From: JANQEU01 sp965601455 | Lineage (GTDB): Bacteria > Bacteroidota > Bacteroidia > Cytophagales > Cyclobacteriaceae | NCBI GenBank assembly: GCA_965601455.1 | Contig: OZ271831.1 | Span: 1,984,001-2,048,000 of the forward strand | Direction of reading: 5' to 3' | DNA length: 64,000 nucleotides | Shown here: positions 1 to 7,638 of the stretch, one piece after another | Layout of the letters: each line of letters begins with the position of its first letter | How positions within the stretch are numbered: position 1 is the first letter of the stretch | Notes under the pieces: generated by a model | What the model was told of the DNA's origin: nothing | The model's database searches: none | Seen by the model: only the letters and a program-made list of their open reading frames with translations | Program-made: the position numbers and the translations under genes

Positions 1-1
1 G

Positions 2-274
2 GGACTCTATGGACCAAATCCTACGGTCTGGGGAATATTTTTTTTTGGTTATGTCAGTCTTGGTTTATTATTCATGGGACTTGGGATGTGGGGTTTGACC
101 AGGTATAATCTGGGACTCAATAGTGAAATACTGTGGTCGTTACCAGTCCTTGCCGGATGCGCCCTGGTGCTTTATCTGATCGCCCAGTTTGGACAGAAGA
201 TTGGTGCGGATCAGATGTATCGTCTACATCATTTCTATGAGGATATCTTTCATGATAAGGTGACCATCTATTGA
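2..274 (+). CDS. C-terminal end of an unidentified membrane protein (5' truncated)
   Basis: The frame is open to the left edge of the window, so only the last 90 residues are present. They contain two hydrophobic segments, roughly residues 9-34 and 45-64 of the visible part, followed by a short polar tail (about 25 residues) rich in His, Tyr and Asp. I do not recognise the family. The 162-bp gap to the next gene carries a regulatory dyad, so this gene probably ends its own transcription unit. An internal ATG at position 74 could be read as a start, but the same hydrophobic character continues upstream of it, which argues for truncation by the window. Confidence 0.6.
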   Translation, partial: GLYGPNPTVWGIFFFGYVSLGLLFMGLGMWGLTRYNLGLNSEILWSLPVLAGCALVLYLIAQFGQKIGADQMYRLHHFYEDIFHDKVTIY

Positions 275-319
275 AAGGCAGGATATCTTACCATTAATTA
301 CGCATCAACGAAGGTCTTT

Positions 320-335
320 TGTAACATCTGTTACA
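320..335. promoter_or_regulatory. Perfect 16-bp dyad, Crp/Fnr-type operator
   Basis: TGTAACA-TC-TGTTACA is a perfect inverted repeat with 7-bp arms and a 2-bp centre. Its form (TGTnA/TnACA half-sites about 8 bp apart) is that of Crp/Fnr-superfamily binding sites. It lies about 100 bp upstream of the sulfide:quinone-reductase-like gene. If transcription starts just after the -7-like element at 407-414, the dyad centre sits near -93, a class I activator position. The regulator itself is not in the window. Confidence 0.55.
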
Positions 336-406
336 TAAATGCATATATGAACATGAAATCATATATTATACTGATATAACTCAATCATCCGGGCTACTTA
401 CACTTC

Positions 407-414
407 TACATTTG
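407..414 (+). promoter_or_regulatory. Possible Bacteroidota -7 element (TACATTTG)
   Basis: TACATTTG matches the Bacteroidota -7 consensus TAnnTTTG and lies 22 bp before the ATG of the SQR-like gene. No good -33 TTTG is visible at the usual spacing, which would fit a promoter that needs an activator bound at the upstream dyad. This rests on one short match. Confidence 0.3.
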
Positions 415-436
415 GCTTATTAGAAATCACAAAGTC

Positions 437-1720
437 ATGAAAAACTTAGTCATATTAGGTGCAGGATCAGCCGGAACGATGATGGCTAACCATCTGTCAA
501 AGAAACTTCCGATTGGAGAATGGAATATTACAATTGTTGATCAGACTGAAAAACACTACTATCAGCCTGGTTTTCTTTTTTTAGCAGTTGACACTTATTC
601 TGAAGAAGATTGCTACAAAAAACGTGAGAATTTCCTTCCTTCTTCTGTTCGGTATGTCCAGCAGAAAATTGAACTGATCGATGGGGATAACCGCACAGTA
701 GTACTAGCTGAAGGAGATCAATTGGAATATGACATATTGATTATCGCAACCGGCTCTCAGATTGCACCGGAGGAAGTGGATGGAATGGCAGGAGAGGAAT
801 GGCAAAAATCTGTTTTTGATTTTTACACCTTCGAAGGAGCACTGAATCTAAGGAATAAACTCAGAGAGTGGGAAGGCGGAAAATTGGCTGTTCATATTAC
901 TGAAATGCCAATAAAATGTCCCGTTGCTCCACTTGAGTTCGCCTTTCTTGCAGATCATTATTTTAAACAAAAAGGGATGCGGGATAAAGTGGATATAACC
1001 TACGTAACACCTTTGGATGGAGCATTCACCAAGCCCAAGGCAAGTAAGAAACTGTCTCATTTGCTAGACGACAAAGGAATCGATGTGGTTACTGACTTTG
1101 CCATAGCAAGGGTAGATAACGAAGAAAAGAAAATTGTATCCTGGGATGAAAAAGAAGTACCATTTGATCTATTGGTTACCGTACCCACCAACATGGGTGA
1201 TCCATTGATCGAGCGATCTGGTTTGGGTGATGACCTGAATTTTATTCCAACAAAGAAGCATACGCTACAGAGTGAAGCCTATGAAAATATCTTTGTTGTA
1301 GGAGATGCCACTAATCTTCCTACATCTAAAGCAGGGTCAGTTGCTCACTTTGAAGCGGAGGTGCTCACAGAAAATATCTTACGATATATAGAAGGACAAC
1401 CGCTGAAAGAAGAATTTGACGGTCATGCCAATTGCTTTGTAGAAACGGGTGATGGAAAGGCGATGCTTATCGATTTCAATTACACTACCGAGCCTTTAGA
1501 GGGTTACTTCCCATTTGAAGGTATTGGTCCGATGAAGCTTTTGACCGAGAGTAGGTTAAATCACTGGGGAAAACTCGGATTTATCTGGGTGTACTGGAAT
1601 ATGCTTATGAAGGGACGTAAAGTTCCGTTTATCCCAGCGAAAATGTCTCTTCGAGGGAAGAAAGTTGACAAAGCCCCAACAAAATCACAGAAGACAAACC
1701 GTGAAAAAGAATTAGTCTAA
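437..1720 (+). CDS. SQR-like FAD/NAD(P)-dependent oxidoreductase (sulfide:quinone reductase family)
   Basis: A 427-residue two-dinucleotide-binding-domain flavoprotein. The N-terminus has a Rossmann FAD motif (LGAGSAG, residues 7-13), an ATG motif near 105, and a C-terminal FAD-contact motif with VVGDAT at 287-292. Cys161 in a KCPVAP context and Cys333 match the two redox cysteines of sulfide:quinone reductases. The third, intermediate cysteine found in classical type I enzymes (around residue 125) is absent, and Cys59 is extra. Family knowledge: SQR oxidises sulfide to polysulfide/sulfane sulfur and reduces quinone at the membrane; the amphipathic C-terminus (about 360-427, with many Lys and Trp) could be the membrane contact. 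It is first of a three-gene unit with TusE/DsrC- and DsrE-type sulfur carriers, which supports a sulfur role. The exact substrate is inferred. Confidence 0.8.
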   Translation: MKNLVILGAGSAGTMMANHLSKKLPIGEWNITIVDQTEKHYYQPGFLFLAVDTYSEEDCYKKRENFLPSSVRYVQQKIELIDGDNRTVVLAEGDQLEYDILIIATGSQIAPEEVDGMAGEEWQKSVFDFYTFEGALNLRNKLREWEGGKLAVHITEMPIKCPVAPLEFAFLADHYFKQKGMRDKVDITYVTPLDGAFTKPKASKKLSHLLDDKGIDVVTDFAIARVDNEEKKIVSWDEKEVPFDLLVTVPTNMGDPLIERSGLGDDLNFIPTKKHTLQSEAYENIFVVGDATNLPTSKAGSVAHFEAEVLTENILRYIEGQPLKEEFDGHANCFVETGDGKAMLIDFNYTTEPLEGYFPFEGIGPMKLLTESRLNHWGKLGFIWVYWNMLMKGRKVPFIPAKMSLRGKKVDKAPTKSQKTNREKELV

Positions 1721-1749
1721 GAATATCTAAAAACAAAAACGCTATTACT

Positions 1750-2058
1750 ATGGAAACATTAATTGCAAATAAAACAGTGGAGGTAAACGAACAAGGTTAC
1801 CTCACTGACATGACCCAGTGGGACACAGAAGTGGCGAGAGCCATTGCAGAGGAAGAAGGTATTAACCTTACTGACAGACATTTTGAGGTATTGAATTACT
1901 TGAGGTCTGAACAGGAAAATGGCACTGCTCTTTCAATAAGAAGAGTCGGAAAATCCGGCGTTGTTGACATAAAAGAGTTTTACCAGCTTTTCCCAGAAGG
2001 CCCTCTCAAAAAATCTTCAAGAATAGCCGGAATTCCTAAACCGGCAAGTTGTATCTAA
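1750..2058 (+). CDS. TusE/DsrC/DsvC-family sulfur carrier
   Basis: A 102-residue protein with the usual DsrC/TusE length and the signature C-terminal arm ending in KPASCI. The penultimate-type cysteine (Cys101, CysA) that carries the persulfide is present. The second cysteine of dissimilatory DsrC (CysB, eleven residues earlier) is replaced by Ser90, so the protein is of the single-cysteine TusE or RspA-like type, a persulfide relay rather than a trisulfide-forming DsrC. It lies 29 bp after the SQR-like gene and 20 bp before the DsrE-like gene, so it probably receives sulfane sulfur in the same pathway. There are no DsrAB genes here. Confidence 0.85.
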   Translation: METLIANKTVEVNEQGYLTDMTQWDTEVARAIAEEEGINLTDRHFEVLNYLRSEQENGTALSIRRVGKSGVVDIKEFYQLFPEGPLKKSSRIAGIPKPASCI

Positions 2059-2078
2059 AAACCCAAAATATAGAAATC

Positions 2079-2591
2079 ATGGCAGAAGTATTAGAAGCCC
2101 CCGCTAAGAAGCAAGAAAAAGAGAAGCATCTTAAAAAGATAATGGTCATCATTTCCAAAGCTACTGTTGACTCGGTATATGCCGGATTAATCTTAGCTAA
2201 TGGTGCGCGAATGGAAGGAATTGATTCAGAGATATTCTGTACATTCTTCGGATTGGAAATGCTTCAACCGAAGAAAATGGATAGCCTTCATGTAGCTACA
2301 GTAGGTAATCCCGGAATGCACATTCCTACAATGATTGGTGGACTTCCAGGAATGGAAACTCTAGCCAGTACAATGATGAAAAAAGAAATGGATAAACTGG
2401 ACATTCCTCCCGTAAGTGAGTTTTTAGAAATATATAAAGCCTCAGGAGGAAAGGTGTTTGCCTGCAAATTAGCGATGGACATGTTCAAGCTCGAGAAGGA
2501 AGATCTTTGGGAAGACGTCGACGAAGTGTTGACAGTCGGTGATTTCTATAGTAGAGCGCAGGAGGCAGAAACTCAGATTATTTTCATCTAG
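2079..2591 (+). CDS. DsrE/DsrF/DrsH-like (DsrE2-type) sulfur-trafficking protein
   Basis: A 170-residue cytosolic protein. After a charged Lys-rich N-terminal stretch comes a DsrE fold beginning MVIISKATVDSVYAGLILAN, the pattern of the DsrE2/peroxiredoxin-like subfamily. The conserved cysteine lies in FACKLAMDMF (about residue 128), where the persulfide is carried. I chose the ATG at 2079: an upstream TTG at 2049 would overlap the end of the TusE-like gene and add residues not typical of the family. Family members pass sulfane sulfur to TusA/DsrC-type carriers. The gene ends 30 bp before a strong terminator, closing the operon. Confidence 0.8.
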   Translation: MAEVLEAPAKKQEKEKHLKKIMVIISKATVDSVYAGLILANGARMEGIDSEIFCTFFGLEMLQPKKMDSLHVATVGNPGMHIPTMIGGLPGMETLASTMMKKEMDKLDIPPVSEFLEIYKASGGKVFACKLAMDMFKLEKEDLWEDVDEVLTVGDFYSRAQEAETQIIFI

Positions 2592-2620
2592 ACTGATTTT
2601 TTACTCCGTGTTTTTAGAGG

Positions 2621-2650
2621 GCCCGGCTTACACAGCCGGGCTTTTCTTTT
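2621..2650 (+). terminator. Rho-independent terminator of the sulfur operon
   Basis: Eight-bp perfect stem GCCCGGCT/AGCCGGGC with a 5-nt loop, followed by TTTTCTTTT. It lies 30 bp after the DsrE-like stop codon. Confidence 0.9.
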
Positions 2651-2827
2651 GAGTTTTTGCAGAATTTCTTACTGCTAAACTGTTAGTATTAAAATCAAAT
2701 CTTAGTCGTTTGCTAAGTACTACTCAGAGATAGGTCCCACGGAAATCAACTCTTCTACTGACTATCATCAGAAGATTTAATCTGGTATGTTTTTACCTTC
2801 ACTAGGTTATATCAATGGGTTTTAGCT

Positions 2828-3427
2828 ATGAACACCAAAGCCAAAAAAGTCAATGGTAGGTTTAACCCGGTTCTCTTCTTTATCCTGGCGATTTTTATTG
2901 GACTAATTGTAATCATTCTGTTTCCTCTACAGGAAAGTTCTGAAGGTCAGATAATGAATCAAGCTTGTAAGGAAGTTCGGGAATACAGCACAATGGAAGC
3001 ATGCAACAGTTTCCAGGCAGTATTGGAAGTCGTAAACGAACATAAGGTATCGCCTGAATCCGAATCCGAAGAGATCATGGAGTTGGTTAAAGCCAAAATC
3101 TTAGAAATGGAAGAGGAGGCAAAACTCCATACCAACGACAGACGATACTACGAGCACAATACAGCGAGGATTCTTAATAGTCTTGCTTTATCCGAATTGA
3201 TTGATGCGGATTATTACAGGCAAAAGCAACATTATGCAATGGCTAATCGATGCCTGGATGAAGCGAAGCACTATATGCACGATGCAATGACTTTTCTCGG
3301 CCATGACGAGATCAACGCAGAACAGGAATTGCTTAAAAAAGTGATGCGGATCGATGTGCAGCACACTAAACATGGGCACACCGTAGAAGAATGCATTGAA
3401 GAGCTAAAAGCGCTTCCTCACTTGTAA
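2828..3427 (+). CDS. Unknown membrane-anchored protein with helical periplasmic domain
   Basis: A 199-residue protein of no recognised family. One hydrophobic helix (about residues 15-33) follows a basic start (MNTKAKKVNGR), so the long C-terminal part is predicted to face the periplasm. That part is strongly helical and charged, with many Glu, Lys, His and Met; histidines are frequent between residues 100 and 185, and cysteines lie near 47, 59, 143 and 184. It follows the sulfur-operon terminator after about 180 bp and converges on the GH97 gene with 5 bp between them, so it is probably a single transcription unit. His/Cys richness might suggest metal binding, but nothing proves it. Confidence 0.65.
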   Translation: MNTKAKKVNGRFNPVLFFILAIFIGLIVIILFPLQESSEGQIMNQACKEVREYSTMEACNSFQAVLEVVNEHKVSPESESEEIMELVKAKILEMEEEAKLHTNDRRYYEHNTARILNSLALSELIDADYYRQKQHYAMANRCLDEAKHYMHDAMTFLGHDEINAEQELLKKVMRIDVQHTKHGHTVEECIEELKALPHL

Positions 3428-3432
3428 AAAAG

Positions 3433-5424
3433 CTAGTTCATCGGAGTCAGTATAGCAGACCACCCACCGCCTGGGGCAAGCTCAATGTTGAATGTGGAAG
3501 TACTATTTACAGTTTCGGATAGCACCTTGTAATCTTCAGCATAACGATGTGCATTGACACCATCACGGTAGACTTTCATTTCAAAATCACCTGGTAGAAA
3601 GCTAAGACTTATCTCCAATGAACGAGGTTGTTCATTTGTCATGGCTCCGATGTACCATCTATCTCCATTTCTTCTTGCCAGAGCTAAATACTTTCCAACT
3701 TCTCCTTCAAGAGCAATAGTTTCATCCCATGTTGTGGGGATCTGTGTGATGAAATCAACCGTTTCTTGTTCTTTTTGATAGATGCTGGGGTTCTCACACA
3801 TCATCTGTAGAGGTGCATCGTAAATTACGTACATAGCAACCTGGTGTGCACGGGTTCCAAGACTCATCGGCCGTGAAAAACTAATCTTATAATCTCTTAA
3901 TGTTGCGTTTTTCATTGAGCCGGGAGTGTAGTCCATGGGGCCAACCGCCATCCTAATAAAAGGTAAAGTCACATTGTGAGTAGGGGTAATGTCTGCACTC
4001 CATTTGTTGTTTTCCGTTCCTTTTACACCTTCGTAGTTGACAATGTTAGGATACATACGACGAAGACCGGAAGGTTTAAAAGCTCCGTGAAAATCTACTA
4101 TCATCTCACGATCGGCACATTCTTTCGCTACTGTTTCATACGACGAAACCATGTATTGATCATTTCGTTGCATGAAGTCCACCTTTATACCCTTGGCTCC
4201 CCAGGATTGATACAGATCAAGGATCTCGGTCATATTGTCGTTGAGTGGTTTCCAAAGTACCCATAGAATGATACCCACATCTTTTTTCTTCGCGTAATTC
4301 ATCAATTCAGGTAGATTGACATCAGGATTATAGTCGAGAATTTCCGTTGTGGATTTGGTCCATCCTTCATCGAGAATAACGTATTCAATTCCATTTTCCG
4401 AGGCAAAATCGATATAGTATTTGTAGGTATCCAGGTTAATACCAGACTCAAAATCCACACCAAATATGTTGTTAGCATTGTACCAATCCCAAGCCACTTT
4501 TCCAGGTTTAATCCAATCCGTTTCTTCAATTTTCTGCTCATCTGCGAGCTCATAAAACAGGTCTTGTTGAAGCAAGTCCTTTTGGTCGTCAGTGATGATG
4601 AATACTCGCCATGGAAATGCACGATCAGATTCGATACTTGCTATGTAATTTGCTTCTTCCGCAAGAATCTGATTTCTGTCCGGGCTATATTGTTCATTGG
4701 GTACTGCTTTCAATACGTACTTTGGAAACTTGGTTCGAAAGCCGTTTCCTCCTGATTTTTCCAGAAACATCCCCGGATAATTCGTTAAAGCAGATTCAGA
4801 GAAGAGTACACTAACCTCCTCCCTCGTTTCGAAAAGAACAGGGAGGCTACAAAAACTCCCATTTTCAATATCACTAATGGGCTTGTTTAAGTAGCTTCTT
4901 TCGTTGTGCGAATACATAGACTCTTCTTGTGGAAAGAAAGAGGTCGTACCATCTGCAAAAACAAGATCCATTTGCTCATTAACCACTTGCCTTGAATTAC
5001 TGCTACCATCGATGAACCGGTATGCAAATCCAATGTCATACGCCCGTACAATAAGCTGATGATCATCCTCAAAGGTTAAGGTTAATTCTTGGTAAGTACT
5101 ATTTAATTGGGATTGCTTGGTGGGAATGGGCACATCCATACTATTTTTCATTGTTAGCATGGATGCGTCTTGGATACTTGAGGATGAAAGGACTCGACCA
5201 TCGCTCATCTGCATTGAGATAGTCAAGCGCTGAATAACCTCAGCCCCTTTCAATCGAACGGAAAAGCGAATATCCTCATCGTGAATCAATTCAATTTTTA
5301 GATTCTCGTTTGGAGATTCCAATTGATATTGCTGTGACATAATTGGGTAATTGAAAAGGCCAATTGCCATTACTAGCATGCTTACTCTGCTTCTCATTTT
5401 GTTAGTACTAGGCTGTTTGTTCAT
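3433..5424 (-). CDS. Glycoside hydrolase family 97, retaining alpha-galactosidase-like
   Basis: A 663-residue secreted enzyme: signal peptide (about 10-30, ending SQQ), N-terminal beta-sandwich (about 33-290), catalytic (beta/alpha)8 barrel from WIKPGKVAWDWY (about 304) to about 570, and a C-terminal beta domain ending GGGWSAIL. GH97 has inverting SusB-type and retaining subgroups. Here KVDFMQRNDQ supplies Asp416 and YEGVKGTEN supplies Glu465/Glu471, the pattern of the retaining alpha-galactosidase BtGH97b rather than the Glu base of SusB. It probably removes alpha-linked galactose or glucose in the periplasm. Its ATG follows the stop codon of the phosphofructokinase gene directly (TAA-ATG), so the two are cotranscribed and perhaps translationally coupled. 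No SusC/SusD pair is nearby. Confidence 0.88.
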   Translation of the reverse strand: MNKQPSTNKMRSRVSMLVMAIGLFNYPIMSQQYQLESPNENLKIELIHDEDIRFSVRLKGAEVIQRLTISMQMSDGRVLSSSSIQDASMLTMKNSMDVPIPTKQSQLNSTYQELTLTFEDDHQLIVRAYDIGFAYRFIDGSSNSRQVVNEQMDLVFADGTTSFFPQEESMYSHNERSYLNKPISDIENGSFCSLPVLFETREEVSVLFSESALTNYPGMFLEKSGGNGFRTKFPKYVLKAVPNEQYSPDRNQILAEEANYIASIESDRAFPWRVFIITDDQKDLLQQDLFYELADEQKIEETDWIKPGKVAWDWYNANNIFGVDFESGINLDTYKYYIDFASENGIEYVILDEGWTKSTTEILDYNPDVNLPELMNYAKKKDVGIILWVLWKPLNDNMTEILDLYQSWGAKGIKVDFMQRNDQYMVSSYETVAKECADREMIVDFHGAFKPSGLRRMYPNIVNYEGVKGTENNKWSADITPTHNVTLPFIRMAVGPMDYTPGSMKNATLRDYKISFSRPMSLGTRAHQVAMYVIYDAPLQMMCENPSIYQKEQETVDFITQIPTTWDETIALEGEVGKYLALARRNGDRWYIGAMTNEQPRSLEISLSFLPGDFEMKVYRDGVNAHRYAEDYKVLSETVNSTSTFNIELAPGGGWSAILTPMN

Positions 5425-6525
5425 TTAATCACCAAATGAGATCCCCAATCCTCGAGCCGCTCTGACCATAAATGAGTCTTTGTCTACGTAATTGTAGTAC
5501 GTGATAGCATCTTTGATCGGAACATCAATTATATCGTTGTTCTTGTAAGACACCATTCTTCCAAACTTCTCTTCAAGCACCATTTCGAATGCTTTAACTC
5601 CAAATTGTAGCGCAAGAATCCTATCGAATGCAATTGGGCTACCGCCTCGTTGAAGATGCCCGAGAACAGTCTCTCGAATATCTGCTTCACATCCCGCAGC
5701 CTTAAGTTGTTCGGTAAGTTGATATGCACAACCTCCTAAACGTGCGTTTTCGTAACCTACTTCTTCACTTTTTCTGGAAATAACGCTACCATTTAAAGGT
5801 TTAGCCCCTTCAGCAATGACTACGTGGGCAAACCCCTTGCCGTCCTTATAGCGCCTATCAATCCGCTCCTTGACTTTCTTGACATCATAGGGTATCTCTG
5901 GGATCAGACAAACTTCAGCTCCACCCGATATCGCTGTATGCAAGGCAATCCAACCAGCTGCTCGACCCATTACTTCCATTATCATCACTCGATGATGGCT
6001 TTCTGCAGTGGTCACCAATTTATCCAGGCTGTCCGAAGCTATTTGAACCGCAGTTTGAAAACCGAATGTAAAATCCGTTGACGAAAGATCGTTGTCTATT
6101 GTTTTCGGTACGCCCACGACATTTAAACCTTTCTCAAAAAGCATCTGGGAAATCTTCTGTGATCCATCACCACCGATACTAATTACGGCATTTATGCCAA
6201 GTTTGTCCAATCGCTCCAATAGTTCATCAGAGCGATCCTCGGTATCCCAACTACCGTCTTCTTTTTTTACTGGCCAGGAAAATGGACCACCTTTGTTCGT
6301 AGTCTTGATAATTGTTCCACCTTTTACATGTATTCCCGCAACTGCCGCATTATCCAAGCGCTTTATTTCCTGCGGATCCCACAGCACTCCGTTATAAGCT
6401 TCAAGGCTACCATATACCTCCCAGTTTTCCTCCTGGCGGGATCGCTTTACTATACCTCTCAAAACTGCATTTAAACCCGGACAATCTCCGCCACCGGTTA
6501 GGACAAGTACTTTTTTTGTGCTCAT
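5425..6525 (-). CDS. pfkA: 6-phosphofructokinase (group with Gly/Lys substrate-phosphoryl signature)
   Basis: A 366-residue PFK. TGGGDCPGLNAV (10-21) is the nucleotide loop; SIGGDGS (116-122) carries Gly121, which indicates ATP use (PPi-dependent enzymes have Asp here); PKTIDND (140-146) carries Lys141 and the catalytic base Asp144; EVMGRAAGW follows at about 184. Gly with Lys is the pattern of the group III ATP-PFKs, as in actinomycetes, not of E. coli PfkA, which has Gly at both positions. It phosphorylates fructose-6-phosphate in glycolysis. It is the first gene of a two-gene unit with the GH97 glycosidase, which would link sugar release to glycolytic entry. It is divergent from the ring-cleaving dioxygenase gene across 171 bp. 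Confidence 0.9.
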   Translation of the reverse strand: MSTKKVLVLTGGGDCPGLNAVLRGIVKRSRQEENWEVYGSLEAYNGVLWDPQEIKRLDNAAVAGIHVKGGTIIKTTNKGGPFSWPVKKEDGSWDTEDRSDELLERLDKLGINAVISIGGDGSQKISQMLFEKGLNVVGVPKTIDNDLSSTDFTFGFQTAVQIASDSLDKLVTTAESHHRVMIMEVMGRAAGWIALHTAISGGAEVCLIPEIPYDVKKVKERIDRRYKDGKGFAHVVIAEGAKPLNGSVISRKSEEVGYENARLGGCAYQLTEQLKAAGCEADIRETVLGHLQRGGSPIAFDRILALQFGVKAFEMVLEEKFGRMVSYKNNDIIDVPIKDAITYYNYVDKDSFMVRAARGLGISFGD

Positions 6526-6587
6526 AAAAAAGGAAAAATGTTAGTGTTTTAATTCAATCCATAATTTAGATCAAAAACCTTAATATC

Positions 6588-6620
6588 GTTTGGTAAACTA
6601 TCAGATGTCAACCAGTTGAC
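6588..6620. promoter_or_regulatory. Two dyads in the divergent PFK/dioxygenase control region
   Basis: GTCAAC-CA-GTTGAC (6607-6620) is a perfect 14-bp palindrome, 76 bp upstream of the dioxygenase ATG. GTTT-GGT-AAAC (6588-6598) is a smaller dyad 8 bp before it. Paired palindromes before a quinone-stress dioxygenase suggest an operator for a MarR/HxlR/TetR-type regulator; which one is not visible here. Confidence 0.4.
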
Positions 6621-6696
6621 CAAGCTTGATTTTTTACCAACACGCCGGAACATATATCGTTGGATTAGCATTGAAACAGTACTTACTTTTAAGACT

Positions 6697-7626
6697 ATGG
6701 CAAAAATTAAAGGAATACATCATGTGACTGCTATCGCGGGAGATGCGAAGCGGAATCTTGAGTTCTACCGAGATATATTGGGTTTAAGACTCGTTAAAAA
6801 AACCGTGAACTTTGACGATCCCGGAACGTATCATTTTTACTTTGGTAATGAGGAGGGTTCTCCAGGAACGATAATGACCTTTTTTCCCTGGGAGAATATT
6901 ACACCCGGAAGAAGAGGAAGTTCTCAGGCTACGGAAACTGCTTTCAGAGTACCTGAAGGGTCACTAGATTTTTGGGTGAAGCGATTTGAAAAGTACAATG
7001 TGATCTACAATAAACCGTCAACCCGGTTTGAACAACAATACCTGGTATTTACAGATCCCGATGGGCTTAAATTGGAGCTGGTGGAGACGTTTGATCAATT
7101 GACTACACCGTTTGTTACCGATGAAATTGGACCCGATGTAGCTATTGCTGGATTCTATAATAGTACACTGACCGTGAATGACCATGTGTCTACTGCAGAG
7201 CTACTTACAGATGTCTTCGGTTATGAACTAATTGAGCAGGAGGTAAACAGATATCGATACGGGAGCAAGGCTGGCGTACTCGGCAATACATTGGATCTTG
7301 TAAGCCTGCCAAATGAAGCAACTGGACATGTTGCGGGTGGATCTGTTCATCATGTAGCTTTCAGAACTGAAACCCTCGACAGTCAGTTGGAGCTTAGAAA
7401 ACAGATCATTGATTTTGGTTTACAGCCAACACCACAGATTGACAGGGATTATTTTATGTCCATTTACTTTAGGGAACCAAACGGTGTGCTATTCGAAATT
7501 GCTACCGACCCCCCAGGGTTCACGAAAGATGAAGCTCTTGCCACGTTGGGAACCGATTTGAAGTTGCCCAGTCAGTATGAGGCAAGCAGGGAAAAGATTG
7601 AGGCAATATTGCCAGATTTAGCTTAA
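6697..7626 (+). CDS. VOC-superfamily ring-cleaving dioxygenase (MhqO/MhqA-like)
   Basis: A 309-residue two-domain glyoxalase/bleomycin-resistance-fold protein. Domain 1 starts KIKGIHHVTAIAG (His8/His9) and ends with the ELVE motif near residue 132; domain 2 contains SVHHVAFRT and NGVLFEIATD, giving the His-His-Glu metal site typical of extradiol-type VOC enzymes. The start is the ATG at 6697; the reading frame extends 81 bp further up from a non-ATG codon, but those residues do not belong to the fold and would run over the regulatory dyad. MhqO-type proteins are induced by quinones and catechols. The pirin gene follows 12 bp later, a matching detoxification partner. Confidence 0.85.
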   Translation: MAKIKGIHHVTAIAGDAKRNLEFYRDILGLRLVKKTVNFDDPGTYHFYFGNEEGSPGTIMTFFPWENITPGRRGSSQATETAFRVPEGSLDFWVKRFEKYNVIYNKPSTRFEQQYLVFTDPDGLKLELVETFDQLTTPFVTDEIGPDVAIAGFYNSTLTVNDHVSTAELLTDVFGYELIEQEVNRYRYGSKAGVLGNTLDLVSLPNEATGHVAGGSVHHVAFRTETLDSQLELRKQIIDFGLQPTPQIDRDYFMSIYFREPNGVLFEIATDPPGFTKDEALATLGTDLKLPSQYEASREKIEAILPDLA

Positions 7627-7638
7627 TTGGAGAGAGTA

